Notes: generated by a model not told the origin, from the letters alone. Positions 36,803-45,680 are shown, numbered from the stretch's first letter. The stretch: 47,691 nt of DNA from an uncultured cyanobacterium (GCA_937899645.1 CALCCD010000044.1:1-47691), one strand, 5' to 3'. A program made the numbers and translations.

Positions 36803-38158
36803 ATGTCAACCCCAATCGTAACAGTCGCCTCAAACGAACACCATCAAGATTTGTGCGTCGCGCCGCCTGTCGCTGGGGTCGCGCTGCGCGGGCGGATTCG
36901 CGTTCCGGGCGATAAGTCGATCTCCCACCGGGCGCTGATGCTGGGCGCGATCGCGGCGGGCGAAACGACGATCGAGGGACTACTTCTGGGCGAAGATCCG
37001 CGCAGTACGGCGGCCTGCTTCCGGGCGATGGGCGCACAGATTTCCGAGCTAAATACCGAGCGCGTCACGGTGCGCGGCCTGGGCGAATCGGGGCTGCAAG
37101 AACCGGCGCAAATCCTCGACGCGGGCAACTCCGGCACGACGATGCGGCTGATGTTGGGGCTGCTGGCCTCGCGTCCCGGTGCCTTCTTTGCGGTGACGGG
37201 TGACGGTTCGTTGCGATCGCGCCCGATGTCGCGCGTCATCGATCCGCTGCGATCGATGGGCGCGAAGATATGGGGACGCGACAGCGACGAGTTCGCACCG
37301 CTGGCGGTACGCGGACAGGCGCTGACCGCAACGCGCTACGACTCGCCGATCGCCTCAGCGCAGGTTAAGTCCTGCATCCTGTTGGCCGGGCTCCACACCG
37401 ATGGCCAAACCACCGTCACCGAGCCAGCCAAATCCCGCGATCACAGCGAGCGGATGCTCTCGGCCTTCGGCGCACAGATCGACCTCGACCCAGACACCAA
37501 CGGCGTCACGATTACCGGTGGCGCGACGCTGCAAGGTCAGCACGTGGTCGTTCCCGGCGACATCAGCTCGGCGGCGTTTTGGTTGGTGGCGGCGGCGATC
37601 GTGCCCGGTTCTGACCTGACGATCGAGAACGTCGGCGTCAACCCGACCCGCACCGGCATCCTCGAAGCGCTCGCGCTGATGAACGCCGATATCACCCTGG
37701 AAAATCAGCGCGATGTGGCGGGCGAACCGGTGGCCGATTTGCGCGTGCGCTCTGGCGAGCTGACGGCCTGCGAGCTGGGCGGCGACTTGATTCCCCGCGC
37801 GATCGACGAGATCCCGATTCTGGCGGTGGCGGCGCTGTTCGCCAAGGGCACGACCAAAATTCGCGACGCGGCAGAGCTGCGCGTGAAGGAAAGCGATCGC
37901 CTCGCCGTGATGGCCGCACAGCTTCAGGCGATGGGCGCGACGGTGGCGGAATATCCCGACGGCCTCGATATCGCGGGCGGTGCGACGCTGACCGGCGCGG
38001 AAACCGACAGCCACGACGACCACCGTATTGCCATGAGCCTGGCGATCGCGGCTCTGCGCGCCAGCGGCAAAACGACGATCCATCGCGCGGAGTCGGCATC
38101 GATCTCGTATCCGAACTTTATCGAGACGCTAAAAACTGCGATCGGTGAGGTCAGTTAA
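36803..38158 (+). CDS. aroA: 3-phosphoshikimate 1-carboxyvinyltransferase (EPSP synthase)
   Basis: A 451-residue enzyme from ATG 36803 ([10 protein letters not shown]); the 27 upstream in-frame residues are not family-like. Motifs: [18 protein letters not shown] (GDKS at 36-39), [17 protein letters not shown] (about 108-123), SAQVK (185-189), RDHSE (212-216) and NPTR (280-283). It joins phosphoenolpyruvate to shikimate-3-phosphate in the chorismate pathway. The four sites just listed match the pattern reported for class II EPSP synthases (the CP4-like type), rather than the class I plant/E. coli type. It is convergent with ycf35 copy 2, and the hairpin at 38183-38214 may also serve it. Confidence 0.96.
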   Translation: MSTPIVTVASNEHHQDLCVAPPVAGVALRGRIRVPGDKSISHRALMLGAIAAGETTIEGLLLGEDPRSTAACFRAMGAQISELNTERVTVRGLGESGLQEPAQILDAGNSGTTMRLMLGLLASRPGAFFAVTGDGSLRSRPMSRVIDPLRSMGAKIWGRDSDEFAPLAVRGQALTATRYDSPIASAQVKSCILLAGLHTDGQTTVTEPAKSRDHSERMLSAFGAQIDLDPDTNGVTITGGATLQGQHVVVPGDISSAAFWLVAAAIVPGSDLTIENVGVNPTRTGILEALALMNADITLENQRDVAGEPVADLRVRSGELTACELGGDLIPRAIDEIPILAVAALFAKGTTKIRDAAELRVKESDRLAVMAAQLQAMGATVAEYPDGLDIAGGATLTGAETDSHDDHRIAMSLAIAALRASGKTTIHRAESASISYPNFIETLKTAIGEVS

Positions 38159-38182
38159 TCTCGATCGCAACCCGTAAAACAT

Positions 38183-38214
38183 GAAAAAAGCAAGCTCCCG
38201 AGCCAGGAGCTTGC
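38183..38214 (-). terminator. Terminator between convergent aroA and Ycf35 copy 2
   Basis: 9-bp arms GCAAGCTCC (38190-38198) and GGAGCTTGC (38206-38214) with a 7-nt loop. On the minus strand TTTTTT follows (38189-38184), the arrangement of an intrinsic terminator for ycf35. Plus-strand reading has A's before and no T tract after it. Confidence 0.75.
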
Positions 38215-38277
38215 CTTCAGAATTAAGGGGAAAGATAGGAACGTGTAGGGTTTTTTAAGTCCGATTGGGAGTCGCCA

Positions 38278-38631
38278 CTATTTTTGGACGACAAGCTTCA
38301 CGTTCGCATTTTGCAGACCCGGACGGCGAACTTCCGCGAGGGTTTTGTTCACCGCGTATTTTTGGTTGATCGAGTTGATCAGCTCGGTCTGGTTGTGCTT
38401 TTTGGCGACGCCCCAGAGGTCGGCGATCAGGTCGAACGAACCGTCGCTGTTGCGCGACCAGCCGATGTCGTAGTCGCCTTCGAGGACGGCAACGATGTCG
38501 GCGCGGACGCGCTGGCCGTTGTAGCCACGGATGTCCGCTTCGGTTTTGGTTTGGACGCCGAGGTCGCTCAGAGCCGACTTAAGAACGGTCGCGTCGGAGA
38601 TTTTGGTGCGCAGGGTGCTGAAGTGAGACAT
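38278..38631 (-). CDS. ycf35: Ycf35 / DUF1257 protein, copy 2
   Basis: A 117-residue protein: MSHFSTLRTKISDATVLKSAL at the start, RGYNGQRVRADIVAV, YDIGWSRNSDGSFDLIADLWG and QKYAVNKTLAEVRRPGLQNA later. This copy is closer to the plastid-encoded Ycf35 consensus than copy 1. A strong Shine-Dalgarno (AGGAGG, eight bases before ATG 38631) fixes the start and suggests high expression. It follows ycf46 by 142 bp on the same strand, and an intrinsic terminator lies downstream. Function not established; the pairing with the AAA+ protein Ycf46 suggests it is a partner or substrate of that ATPase, which is inference. Confidence 0.93.
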   Translation of the reverse strand: MSHFSTLRTKISDATVLKSALSDLGVQTKTEADIRGYNGQRVRADIVAVLEGDYDIGWSRNSDGSFDLIADLWGVAKKHNQTELINSINQKYAVNKTLAEVRRPGLQNANVKLVVQK

Positions 38632-38773
38632 GGTGAATCCTCCTGGGGGATTGCAAACGCGGGTTGGTGTGTTGGTTTTGGGCGTCCTGAGGGACGCGGG
38701 GGCTGCTAGCCTCACGGCTAGCCTTGGCCTGGGCGATCGTATGGTGAGAGCAGATCGCCCAGGAAAGCTTGTG

Positions 38774-40285
38774 CTACGACTCCATGCGCTGGTAGTCAGC
38801 CATGGAGGCGGCGGCGGGTCGGGCTCGCTGCCGCGCCCAATCTCGCAGTGCCGTTACCTGCTCGGTCATCGTCTTCGACAGCGGCAAGGTGGACTTGACC
38901 GCTGCGATGATATCGAGCTGGGTGAACTCGCGATTTTGGGCGAATGCTTCGTACATCGCCGCGACGATCGCCTGCTCTATCTCGGCTCCGGAGAACCCTT
39001 CGGAGACCTTGGCGAGCTGGTGGAGATTGAAGCGATCGACCTGCGGGCGGCGCTTTTCGAGGTGGATGCGGTAGATATCCTCGCGCTCGTCCACGTTGGG
39101 CAGATCGACGAAGAAGATCTCGTCGAAGCGGCCTTTACGCAGAAACTCTCCAGGCAGGCGATCGACGCGATTGGCCGTCGCCATCACGAATACCGGCGAG
39201 GTTTTCTCCTGCATCCAAGTCAGGAACGAGCCAAAGATGCGGCTGGACGTGCCGCCATCGGAGTCTGCCGAGCCCGCACCGCCCGCAAAAGCTTTGTCGA
39301 TTTCATCGATAAATAAAATCGCCGGAGAAATCGACTCGGCGGTGCGGAGCGCGCTGCGTAGGTTGGCCTCCGATCGCCCGACCGTCGAGCCGTCGTAAAC
39401 GCGACCGATATCCAGACGCAGCAGCGGCAGACCCCAGAGACGCGCCGTCGTCTTGGCGATTAACGACTTGCCGCAGCCGGGAACGCCGAGGATCAGCATC
39501 CCTTTCGGCTGGGGTAGGCCGTACTCGCGAGCCTTTTCGGTGAACGCGTCCGATCTCTGAAACAGCCAGTGCTTGAGTTCCTCGAGGCCGCCGATCGAGT
39601 CGATAGTTTCGTCGTCTTCGATATATTCGAGAATGCCATTGCGCTTGATGAGCTGGCGCTTCTCGGATAAGACGATATCGACCTCGGACTCGGTAAGCTG
39701 GCCGGAGGTGACGCAGGCTTTGCGATAGACCTTCTCGGCTTCGTCTTTGGTCAGACCCAGCGCCGCCTTGAGCAGCTTCTCGCGAGACTCGGCACTCGGA
39801 CGCGGACTGTTGCTATCGAGCAGTTGTGTATTCAGAACGCGATTTAGCTCGCGCATGTCTGGAAGCTGAAAGTCGAGGACGACGATCTCTTTCTCCAGCT
39901 CGGTGGGAATGTTCTGCACCGGCGACATCAGCACGATCGACTTGTCGCTACCTTTGAAGTACGCGACGGCATCGCGCAGAGCGCGGGTGACAGTTGGATT
40001 GTCGAGAAAGGGGTGCAGGTCTTTGAAGATATAGATCCCCGACTCCTTGTGACGCACGACCCAGTCGAGGGCGGCCTCGGGAGAAATCGTATTGTGCGGG
40101 CTGCCGCCCGAAGACTCGTTCACCTCGCGGATGCCCTTCGTCACAGCCCAGGAAAAGACTTTCGGTCGCGAGGGCAGCGTTTTTGCCAAGGCCGCGATCG
40201 ACTGTTCGGCGCGCTCTTCCTCGAAAGTAACGAGGTAAATCAGCGGATATTGAGCTTGGATGAGAACGTTGAGCTCTTCTCTCAT
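38774..40285 (-). CDS. ycf46: Ycf46 AAA+ ATPase
   Basis: A 503-residue protein. Residues 1-190 form the Ycf46-specific N-terminal domain (YLVTFEEERAEQSI; IFKDLHPFLDNP; LMSPVQNIP). Residues about 225-500 form a classical AAA+ module: Walker A GVPGCGKS (267-274), Walker B ILFIDEID (323-330), sensor and arginine-finger region FVMATANRVDRLPGEFLRKGRFDE. Ycf46 is encoded in red-lineage plastids and cyanobacteria; the Synechocystis homologue (Slr0374) has been reported to affect CO2 uptake. It is placed between the RHH regulator gene (108 bp upstream) and ycf35 copy 2 (142 bp downstream), all on the same strand. ATPase activity is very likely; the substrate is unknown. Confidence 0.95.
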   Translation of the reverse strand: MREELNVLIQAQYPLIYLVTFEEERAEQSIAALAKTLPSRPKVFSWAVTKGIREVNESSGGSPHNTISPEAALDWVVRHKESGIYIFKDLHPFLDNPTVTRALRDAVAYFKGSDKSIVLMSPVQNIPTELEKEIVVLDFQLPDMRELNRVLNTQLLDSNSPRPSAESREKLLKAALGLTKDEAEKVYRKACVTSGQLTESEVDIVLSEKRQLIKRNGILEYIEDDETIDSIGGLEELKHWLFQRSDAFTEKAREYGLPQPKGMLILGVPGCGKSLIAKTTARLWGLPLLRLDIGRVYDGSTVGRSEANLRSALRTAESISPAILFIDEIDKAFAGGAGSADSDGGTSSRIFGSFLTWMQEKTSPVFVMATANRVDRLPGEFLRKGRFDEIFFVDLPNVDEREDIYRIHLEKRRPQVDRFNLHQLAKVSEGFSGAEIEQAIVAAMYEAFAQNREFTQLDIIAAVKSTLPLSKTMTEQVTALRDWARQRARPAAASMADYQRMES

Positions 40286-40393
40286 AGGAGCGACCTACCG
40301 GGGAGGACAGCGACGGGCGGAACGGAACTACATAGAGCGTTGCGGCAGAACGAAAGTGGGCGGGTTTAGCAAGTGGAACTAGAGCGAACGGAA

Positions 40394-40741
40394 CTAACAG
40401 GTGACGAGGTTGCCTTCGCCTGCTGAGCGATCGGTTTGCGAGCCGATCGGCAGCTCGTGGGGAACCTCTTCGTCTTCGAGAATGCTGGCTGCGCTGGCAA
40501 CGGAGATCAGTTCGCCATCGCGGATGACGGCGGGCGTCGAACAGTCGGGACAGTGATAAACCCGGTGGTTCTTGCCGACAGCGGCTTCAGCTTCGACGAT
40601 CGCCTCGGGGTGTTCCAAATAAAACAGCAAGGCGCGCTCGGCTAAAGCAGACATCGGCTCGCCATCGACTGCGGCGCGAATCTTGAGATTACGGTGCAGC
40701 TCGGCGGGCAGATATAGCGTGACTTTTTGTTTGTCTGGCAT
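40394..40741 (-). CDS. Ribbon-helix-helix protein with a CPDC zinc-ribbon-like segment
   Basis: A 115-residue protein. Residues about 1-48 are an RHH DNA-binding fold (KVTLYLPAELHRNLKIRAAV followed by MSALAERALLFYLEHPEAI). Residues about 58-75 contain HRVYHCPDCSTPAVI, a half zinc-knuckle. The rest is acidic and the last residue is Cys115. It may regulate the ycf46-ycf35 unit that follows, or act as an antitoxin-like factor; no toxin gene is adjacent. The ATG at 40741 sits before a run of conserved RHH residues. Length is typical for cyanobacterial CopG-like proteins. Confidence 0.75.
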   Translation of the reverse strand: MPDKQKVTLYLPAELHRNLKIRAAVDGEPMSALAERALLFYLEHPEAIVEAEAAVGKNHRVYHCPDCSTPAVIRDGELISVASAASILEDEEVPHELPIGSQTDRSAGEGNLVTC

Positions 40742-40999
40742 TCGTTTCGCGGGTGCTCCGACCCCTGGGTTGAGACTGAATATAGCGATCCTACACGGAA
40801 GGCGTCAAGACGGAATAACGTCATGACGTCAATCTTGTAGCTTTTGTTTACATTTGGGCGAGATCGCAAGGGGAGTCTGCGGGGCGTTGGCTGAGAGAAT
40901 TGCACTCTCCGTGCAGCTCTCGTCGATTTCGCGTCAGAATGTAGGACGATCGCGCTGTTGCCAGATTTATCGAAACGTTTTTACATCGCAGCAATTCTT

Positions 41000-41536
41000 A
41001 TGAGCGGAGCAACGACCGAGAGCCTCTTTAGTACCGAAAATTTCGCCCTGGCGACCCAGTACATGCTCGAATTGGCCGGTGTGTTCGCCGTGCTGGCGAT
41101 TTTGGCCTTTAGCTTCCAGTGGGGCATCCGCTTTCGACTGGTGGGCGTGACGAGCTTTACGTTGGTGCTGGCCGGTGGCCTGTTCGCGCTCAGCATCGTG
41201 CCGTTTACGCCGACGATCGTCGAAGGGGCCGTGTCTTACAGCCTGGTGTTCGACAATGGCGGCTCGCGGCTGGCGATCGCCGTTGCGCCCGAAACCACGC
41301 CGGAAGGGGTTGAAGCGACCCTGCGTCAGGTGGTGCTGAACAAAACCACTTACGGACGTGCCGGTCGCGAGCTGGAGATTCGAGCGCGGACGATCGTTCA
41401 CCCCAGCGAGGACGTTTCGGAAGCGTTGTATCTGGGCCGCGCCGTGCGATCGCTGTCGAGCCTGGAGGACGACGCGATCGATATTCAGCTCGATCCAGCG
41501 GCCTTTGAGAAGCGCGATCGCGTCCTGGCCTTGTAG
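41000..41536 (+). CDS. ycf51: Ycf51 / DUF2518 family membrane protein
   Basis: A 178-residue protein. ATG 41000 (MSGATTESLFSTENF) is preferred to the TTG at 40958. Two N-terminal membrane segments (about residues 22-38 and 48-66) surround the conserved QWGIRFRLVGVTSFTLVLAG. A soluble domain follows (YSLVFDNGGSRLAIAV; VEATLRQVVLNKTTYGR). This matches Ycf51, present in cyanobacteria and some plastids; its function is unknown. It is divergent from the RHH gene and followed after 39 bp by the SanA-like gene on the same strand, which may be co-transcribed. Confidence 0.85.
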   Translation: MSGATTESLFSTENFALATQYMLELAGVFAVLAILAFSFQWGIRFRLVGVTSFTLVLAGGLFALSIVPFTPTIVEGAVSYSLVFDNGGSRLAIAVAPETTPEGVEATLRQVVLNKTTYGRAGRELEIRARTIVHPSEDVSEALYLGRAVRSLSSLEDDAIDIQLDPAAFEKRDRVLAL

Positions 41537-41575
41537 GCGGGCCGTATCGGGAAGCTCGCGAGAGAGCGTTATCAG

Positions 41576-42214
41576 ATGTCGGCCCTACTGAGTGCGGCGG
41601 TTTGGTGGTTGAGTCGGGGCGCGATCGGGGCGGCGATCGCTCTACTGCTGGTCGTTTGGGGGATCGGCTGGCACGTGCGCCACACGACGCGCGCGGTTCG
41701 CTTCGGGCCGGTGGCCGACGTTCCCGCGCAGCCCGTGGCGATCGTCTTCGGGGCGGGCGTCTATGCCGATGGGACGCCGACGCCGATGTTGGCCGATCGC
41801 GTCCGGGCGGGCATCGCGCTCTACCAGGCCGGTAAGGTGGAGCGGCTGCTAATGTCGGGCGATAATCGCGTGCCAGAATATAACGAAGTCGCGGCGATGC
41901 AGAATTTCGCGATCGCGCGGGGCGTACCTGCCGAAGCGATCGCGGTCGATCGCTTCGGGCTTAACACCTTCGCCACCTGCGATCGAGCACGGCGCGAGTT
42001 CGGCATCGATCGCGCAACGCTGGTGACGCAGAACTACCATCTGCCGAGGGCGGTCTATCTTTGCCGCGCGCTGGGTATCGATGCAGTCGGCTTCGGCGTG
42101 CGGGACTGGGGCGTCTACACCTATTCTGGAATGGCTGAATATTCCCTGCGAGAGTCGATCGCCACAGTCAAAGCCTGGTGGCAGGTGCGGCGATCGCCGG
42201 TACGAAAACAATGA
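41576..42214 (+). CDS. SanA/YdcF/ElyC-family (DUF218) membrane-anchored protein
   Basis: A 212-residue protein. An N-terminal helix (AIGAAIALLLVVWGIGW) anchors a periplasmic DUF218 domain from about residue 55: AIVFGAGVYADGTPTPMLADR, LLMSGDNRVPEYNEVAAM, and TLVTQNYHLPRAVYLCRALG. Members of this family (SanA, YdcF, ElyC) influence envelope integrity and antibiotic sensitivity; the fold resembles a Rossmann-like nucleotide-binding domain. The exact reaction is unknown. Its TGA overlaps the ATG of the next gene (ATGA, 42211-42214), implying coupled translation. Confidence 0.85.
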   Translation: MSALLSAAVWWLSRGAIGAAIALLLVVWGIGWHVRHTTRAVRFGPVADVPAQPVAIVFGAGVYADGTPTPMLADRVRAGIALYQAGKVERLLMSGDNRVPEYNEVAAMQNFAIARGVPAEAIAVDRFGLNTFATCDRARREFGIDRATLVTQNYHLPRAVYLCRALGIDAVGFGVRDWGVYTYSGMAEYSLRESIATVKAWWQVRRSPVRKQ

Positions 42215-42705
42215 ACTCTTCTCTGTCTCACCGCGAGGCGCTACATGCGGACTTGCACGCTTGGATCGCCGCGATCGCCACGCCAGACGCGCGCCTCGCC
42301 GGTCATGCGCCCTGTCCGTTCGCCAATCTTGCGAAAAACGTGGCGATCGTCGAAATTGACCTAGAAACTGGCGAAATCGTGCCGCCCGATCGCCCGTTTG
42401 ACGTCATTGTCTACGTGCTACCTGCGGAGCTAGAGCCTGCGGTGCTGCTGGCGCACTGCGATACGCTCAACGTTCGCTACCCGGCGCTGCTGTTTCTCGG
42501 CGATCCGCGCGATCGGCACACGAATATTAACGGCGTTACGACCAACAACGGCAAGCACAACCTCATCCTCTGTCAGCCGAAGGCAAAGCTGCGGGCAGCG
42601 CGGCAGGTGTTGGCCAAGACGGACTATTACCAATATTGGGAGAGCGAATATCTGCGCGAGATCCTCGGGAGCGATTTTGGTGAGGTGGTCGGCGATCGGG
42701 CGTAA
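42211..42705 (+). CDS. Unknown protein translationally coupled to the SanA-like gene
   Basis: A 164-residue soluble protein starting at the ATGA overlap (MNSSLSHREALHADLHAWIA). A CPFANLAKNVAIVEIDLETGE segment near residue 35 faintly recalls DUF1415's CPFA motif. A conserved-looking later part holds LLFLGDPRDRHTNINGV, HNLILCQPKAKLRAA and TDYYQYWESEYL. No membrane segment. I do not recognise a family with confidence. The four-base overlap indicates it is made with the SanA-like protein, so a shared role is plausible. Confidence 0.65.
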   Translation: MNSSLSHREALHADLHAWIAAIATPDARLAGHAPCPFANLAKNVAIVEIDLETGEIVPPDRPFDVIVYVLPAELEPAVLLAHCDTLNVRYPALLFLGDPRDRHTNINGVTTNNGKHNLILCQPKAKLRAARQVLAKTDYYQYWESEYLREILGSDFGEVVGDRA

Positions 42706-42738
42706 AGCGAGGAATTGCGGCGGCTGGCTGACGTTGCC

Positions 42739-43101
42739 TCAGAACAAAATGGCCGGGAGCGATAGGCTCGCGAACAGGAAATTGGCTATCGGCAGCAGCG
42801 TTCCCGCGATCGCTAGTTCGTGGCTGCGAATGTACAGCGCCGACCAGCTCAGTACGATCGACAGCGCGCAGACGATCGGCAGCGTCACGACACTCAGCGC
42901 TAGGGTCACGACGATCGCGCTGTCGCTGGCCCCCGGTGTCTCGAACAGGCGCGGCGTCATCATCACCGGCTCGATCGACAGCACGGCCACAGCCGTCCAG
43001 ACCGTCGAGGCGATCAGCGTAGCGCGCTTAGCAACGGGAAAAGCCACGCAAAGCGCTGTCGAGGCGATCGGGGTAGAACGTTTAGCAACGGGAAAAGCCA
43101 C
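42739..43101 (-). CDS. Putative small three-helix membrane protein with duplicated N-terminus
   Basis: A 120-residue frame rich in hydrophobic residues, with three predicted helices (LIASTVWTAVAVLSIEPVMM; AIVVTLALSVVTLPIVCAL with SIVLSWSALYI; GTLLPIANFLFASLSL). The first 34 residues are two copies of a 17-18-residue unit (AFPVAKRSTPIAST and AFPVAKRATLIAST), from a 54-bp tandem duplication. The frame starts at GTG 43101, and the inner copy provides a second GTG at about 43047 that was probably the original start. The hydrophobic pattern supports a real gene, but no family is recognised. Confidence 0.5.
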   Translation of the reverse strand: MAFPVAKRSTPIASTALCVAFPVAKRATLIASTVWTAVAVLSIEPVMMTPRLFETPGASDSAIVVTLALSVVTLPIVCALSIVLSWSALYIRSHELAIAGTLLPIANFLFASLSLPAILF

Positions 43102-43103
43102 GC
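43004..43103. repeat. 54-bp tandem duplication at the 5' end of the small membrane protein gene
   Basis: Two copies with a period of 54 bp, starting at 43004 and 43058. They are identical over the GTCGAGGCGATC start and the long TTTAGCAACGGG-containing end, with a few differences between. The period is 18 codons, so the frame is preserved. Confidence 0.85.
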
Positions 43104-43224
43104 AAGATATCGGTCGTAACTGAATCTAAGTTTAGTCGCTGCGATCGACAGCGATCGCGGATGTGCAGCACGAAGCATAAGCTTACCCCACGAACTTGCT
43201 GGCGGGGCTTTTCAATGTGTTGCG

Positions 43225-44418
43225 CTACCGACTCCGACGATAGAAGGGCTTTTTCACGACGGTGGCGGGGTGAGTTTTGCCGCGAATCTCCACCTCGACG
43301 GTCGTGCCGACTTTCGCGAACTCTACGGGAACGTAGGCCAACGCGATCGGAACGCCGAGGGTTTGCGACGGCGCGCCGCTAGTGACGACGCCGACGCGAT
43401 CGCCATCGGCCAGCACCGGGTAGCCGTGGCGGGCGATGTGGCGTCCCTGCATCTGGAGGCCGACGAGGCGACGATCGACGCCCTTTTCCTGCTGCGCCTC
43501 GAGTGCCGATCGCCCGATGTAGTCTGCCTGCTTGTCGCTGTGGACGACCCACTTGAGGCCCGCTTCCAGGGGGGTGGTATCGCGATCGATATCGCTGCCG
43601 TAGAGCGCCATCGCCGCCTCTAGCCGCAGCGTATCGCGCGCGCCGAGGCCGCAGGGCGTCACGCCCGCCTCCAGTAGCGTCTGCCAGAGCAGCTTGCCGA
43701 TATGCGCCTCGACCATAATCTCGAAGCCGTCCTCGCCGGTGTAGCCCGTACGCGCTACGAAGGCGGCTTGGCCGGAAATTGTCGTCTCGCAGTGGCCGAA
43801 GGCGGAAATCTCGCTGAGGTCGGCGAGGGTCAGGGTCTGGACGGCGGCGGCGGCGTTGGGGCCTTGAACGGCGATTAGGGCGTGGGAGTCGGTGAGATCG
43901 GCGAGCGTCACGTCGCTGTCGAGGTGGGACTCGATCCAGGCGCGATCGCCCGCGCAGGTTCCGGCATTGACGATCGCGACGACGCAGCGATCGCCGCCGG
44001 GATCGCTGCCGCAGTCGTAAACGATGAGGTCATCGATAATACCGCCATGCTCGTCGAGCAACACCGTATATTGAGCGCGACCGGGCGTTAGGCGATCGAG
44101 GTCGGAGGGAACGAGTTTCTGGAGTTGGGCGATCGCGCCTTTGCCGGTGATGGTGAACTTGCCCATATGGGAAATATCAAACATCCCCGCCGCCGTGCGG
44201 ACGGCCTCGTGCTCGGCGCGAATCCCGGTGAACTGGACCGGCATCAGCCACCCGGAAAACGGCGTGAACTTGGCTCCGACTTCGGCGCACAGACTGTGGA
44301 GCGGCGTCTGTTTGGGGGTCGGGTCGGGCGCGGCTTTAGGAGCAAATTTCTGGGGCGCGTCGTCGGCGGGGATCGCCTCAGATTTCGTGGGTTCGGAGGA
44401 GTCGATCGATCCGGTCAC
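43225..44418 (-). CDS. gcvT: Glycine cleavage system T protein (aminomethyltransferase)
   Basis: A 397-residue protein from GTG 44418. The enzyme core starts at about residue 38 (TPLHSLCAEVGAKFTPFSGW) and continues with GMFDISHMGKFTITG, YTVLLDEHGGIIDDLIVY, ARTGYTGEDGFEIM and the C-terminal YRRSR. It transfers the aminomethyl group to tetrahydrofolate, releasing ammonia; in cyanobacteria it works with GcvP, GcvH and Lpd in photorespiratory glycine breakdown. The first 37 residues are an unusual Pro/Ala/Lys extension (FAPKAAPDPTPKQTP) not expected in the family; an internal start near residue 38 is possible but no Met/Val stands out. It is divergent from dusA. Confidence 0.95.
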   Translation of the reverse strand: MTGSIDSSEPTKSEAIPADDAPQKFAPKAAPDPTPKQTPLHSLCAEVGAKFTPFSGWLMPVQFTGIRAEHEAVRTAAGMFDISHMGKFTITGKGAIAQLQKLVPSDLDRLTPGRAQYTVLLDEHGGIIDDLIVYDCGSDPGGDRCVVAIVNAGTCAGDRAWIESHLDSDVTLADLTDSHALIAVQGPNAAAAVQTLTLADLSEISAFGHCETTISGQAAFVARTGYTGEDGFEIMVEAHIGKLLWQTLLEAGVTPCGLGARDTLRLEAAMALYGSDIDRDTTPLEAGLKWVVHSDKQADYIGRSALEAQQEKGVDRRLVGLQMQGRHIARHGYPVLADGDRVGVVTSGAPSQTLGVPIALAYVPVEFAKVGTTVEVEIRGKTHPATVVKKPFYRRSR

Positions 44419-44595
44419 GGGTGGTAATATCCATAGAAATAGCGCGAAAAATATCGCAACTTAAAAACAAGATACACCGAAACTTACTGGGCAATTCCGC
44501 CTGACGATTTACGGCTCGCGATCCCGCCGACTCCGGTTAGAGTCACTGCGAACGAGCCACTCACTGCCACCGCCTCCCGACCTTCAGCACAATCT

Positions 44596-45678
44596 ATGAG
44601 CCGTTCCGCTTCTGCTACCTTGTCCGACCCCGCTCCAACCCCGGAACGTGTCGGTCAGGGCAACCCCCTGAGCATCGCGCCGATGATGGATCGCACCGAT
44701 CGGCACTTTCGCTACTTCGTTCGGCAGATTACGAAGCAGACGCTGCTCTACACGGAGATGATCGTCACCAATGCGGTGATCCACGGCGATCGCGCAAAAC
44801 TCATCGGTTTTTCGCCCGAGGAAAAACCCCTGGCGCTCCAGCTCGGCGGCGACAACCCCACGGAGCTGGCTGAGTGCGCCCGCATCGCTGAGGGGATGGG
44901 CTATGACGAGGTGAACCTCAACATCGGCTGTCCGAGCGATCGCGTCAAATCCGGTAATTTCGGCGCGTGCCTGATGCTCCAGCCCCAGCGCGTCGCCCAG
45001 GCTGTCGAAGCGATGCAGCGCGCCGTCAAGATTCCCGTCACCGTCAAACACCGCATCGGCGTGGACGAGCGCGACGACTATAACGATATGGCCGCTTTCG
45101 TCCGCACCGTTGCCGACGCGGGCTGCAAGCGCTTCACCGTCCACGCCCGCAAGGCGTGGCTCCAGGGCTTGAGCCCCAAGGAAAACCGCAACGTGCCGCC
45201 CCTGCGCTACGACGACGTGTACCGGCTCAAGCGCGAGTTTCCCGACCTGTTTGTCGAAATCAACGGTGGCATCCAGACCCTCGATGCGGCCAGCGAGCAT
45301 TTGCGCCACGTCGATGCGGTGATGATCGGGCGTGCGGCCTACGACAATCCGTATCTGCTGGCGGACGCCGATCGCGTCATTTACGGCGACGATCGCGAGC
45401 CGATTTCCCGCGCCGAAGTGGTTGAGAATATGCTGGGCTATTGCGATCTCTGGCTCGCCCAAGGTTTCAAGCTGGGCTCGATTACGCGGCATATGCTGCA
45501 ACTATTCGCCGGGCAGCCCGGAACCAAAGCCTGGAAGCGCTACCTGAGCGAGCACGTCTACGTACCCGGAGCCGATGCCAGCGTCCTCAAGGCCGCGCTG
45601 GGGCAAGTGCTGCCGGAGCCGATGTCCGCGCCGGTCGACGATCGTGCGGCTTCAGAAGACCGCCTCGATCGAAACTAG
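44596..45678 (+). CDS. dusA: tRNA-dihydrouridine(20/20a) synthase DusA
   Basis: A 360-residue flavoenzyme with a TIM barrel. Diagnostic blocks are SIAPMMDRTDRHFRYF, LNIGCPSDRVKSGNFGACL (conserved Cys112) and the DusA-specific HARKAWLQGLSPKENR. The C-terminal helical RNA-binding domain includes HMLQLFAGQPGTKAWKRYL. It reduces U20/U20a in the tRNA D-loop using FMN and NADPH. The ATG at 44596 adds about 20 Ser/Pro-rich residues before the barrel. Two bases after its stop the SDR gene begins, so dusA, the SDR and trmH form a likely operon. Confidence 0.95.
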   Translation: MSRSASATLSDPAPTPERVGQGNPLSIAPMMDRTDRHFRYFVRQITKQTLLYTEMIVTNAVIHGDRAKLIGFSPEEKPLALQLGGDNPTELAECARIAEGMGYDEVNLNIGCPSDRVKSGNFGACLMLQPQRVAQAVEAMQRAVKIPVTVKHRIGVDERDDYNDMAAFVRTVADAGCKRFTVHARKAWLQGLSPKENRNVPPLRYDDVYRLKREFPDLFVEINGGIQTLDAASEHLRHVDAVMIGRAAYDNPYLLADADRVIYGDDREPISRAEVVENMLGYCDLWLAQGFKLGSITRHMLQLFAGQPGTKAWKRYLSEHVYVPGADASVLKAALGQVLPEPMSAPVDDRAASEDRLDRN

Positions 45679-45680
45679 CC

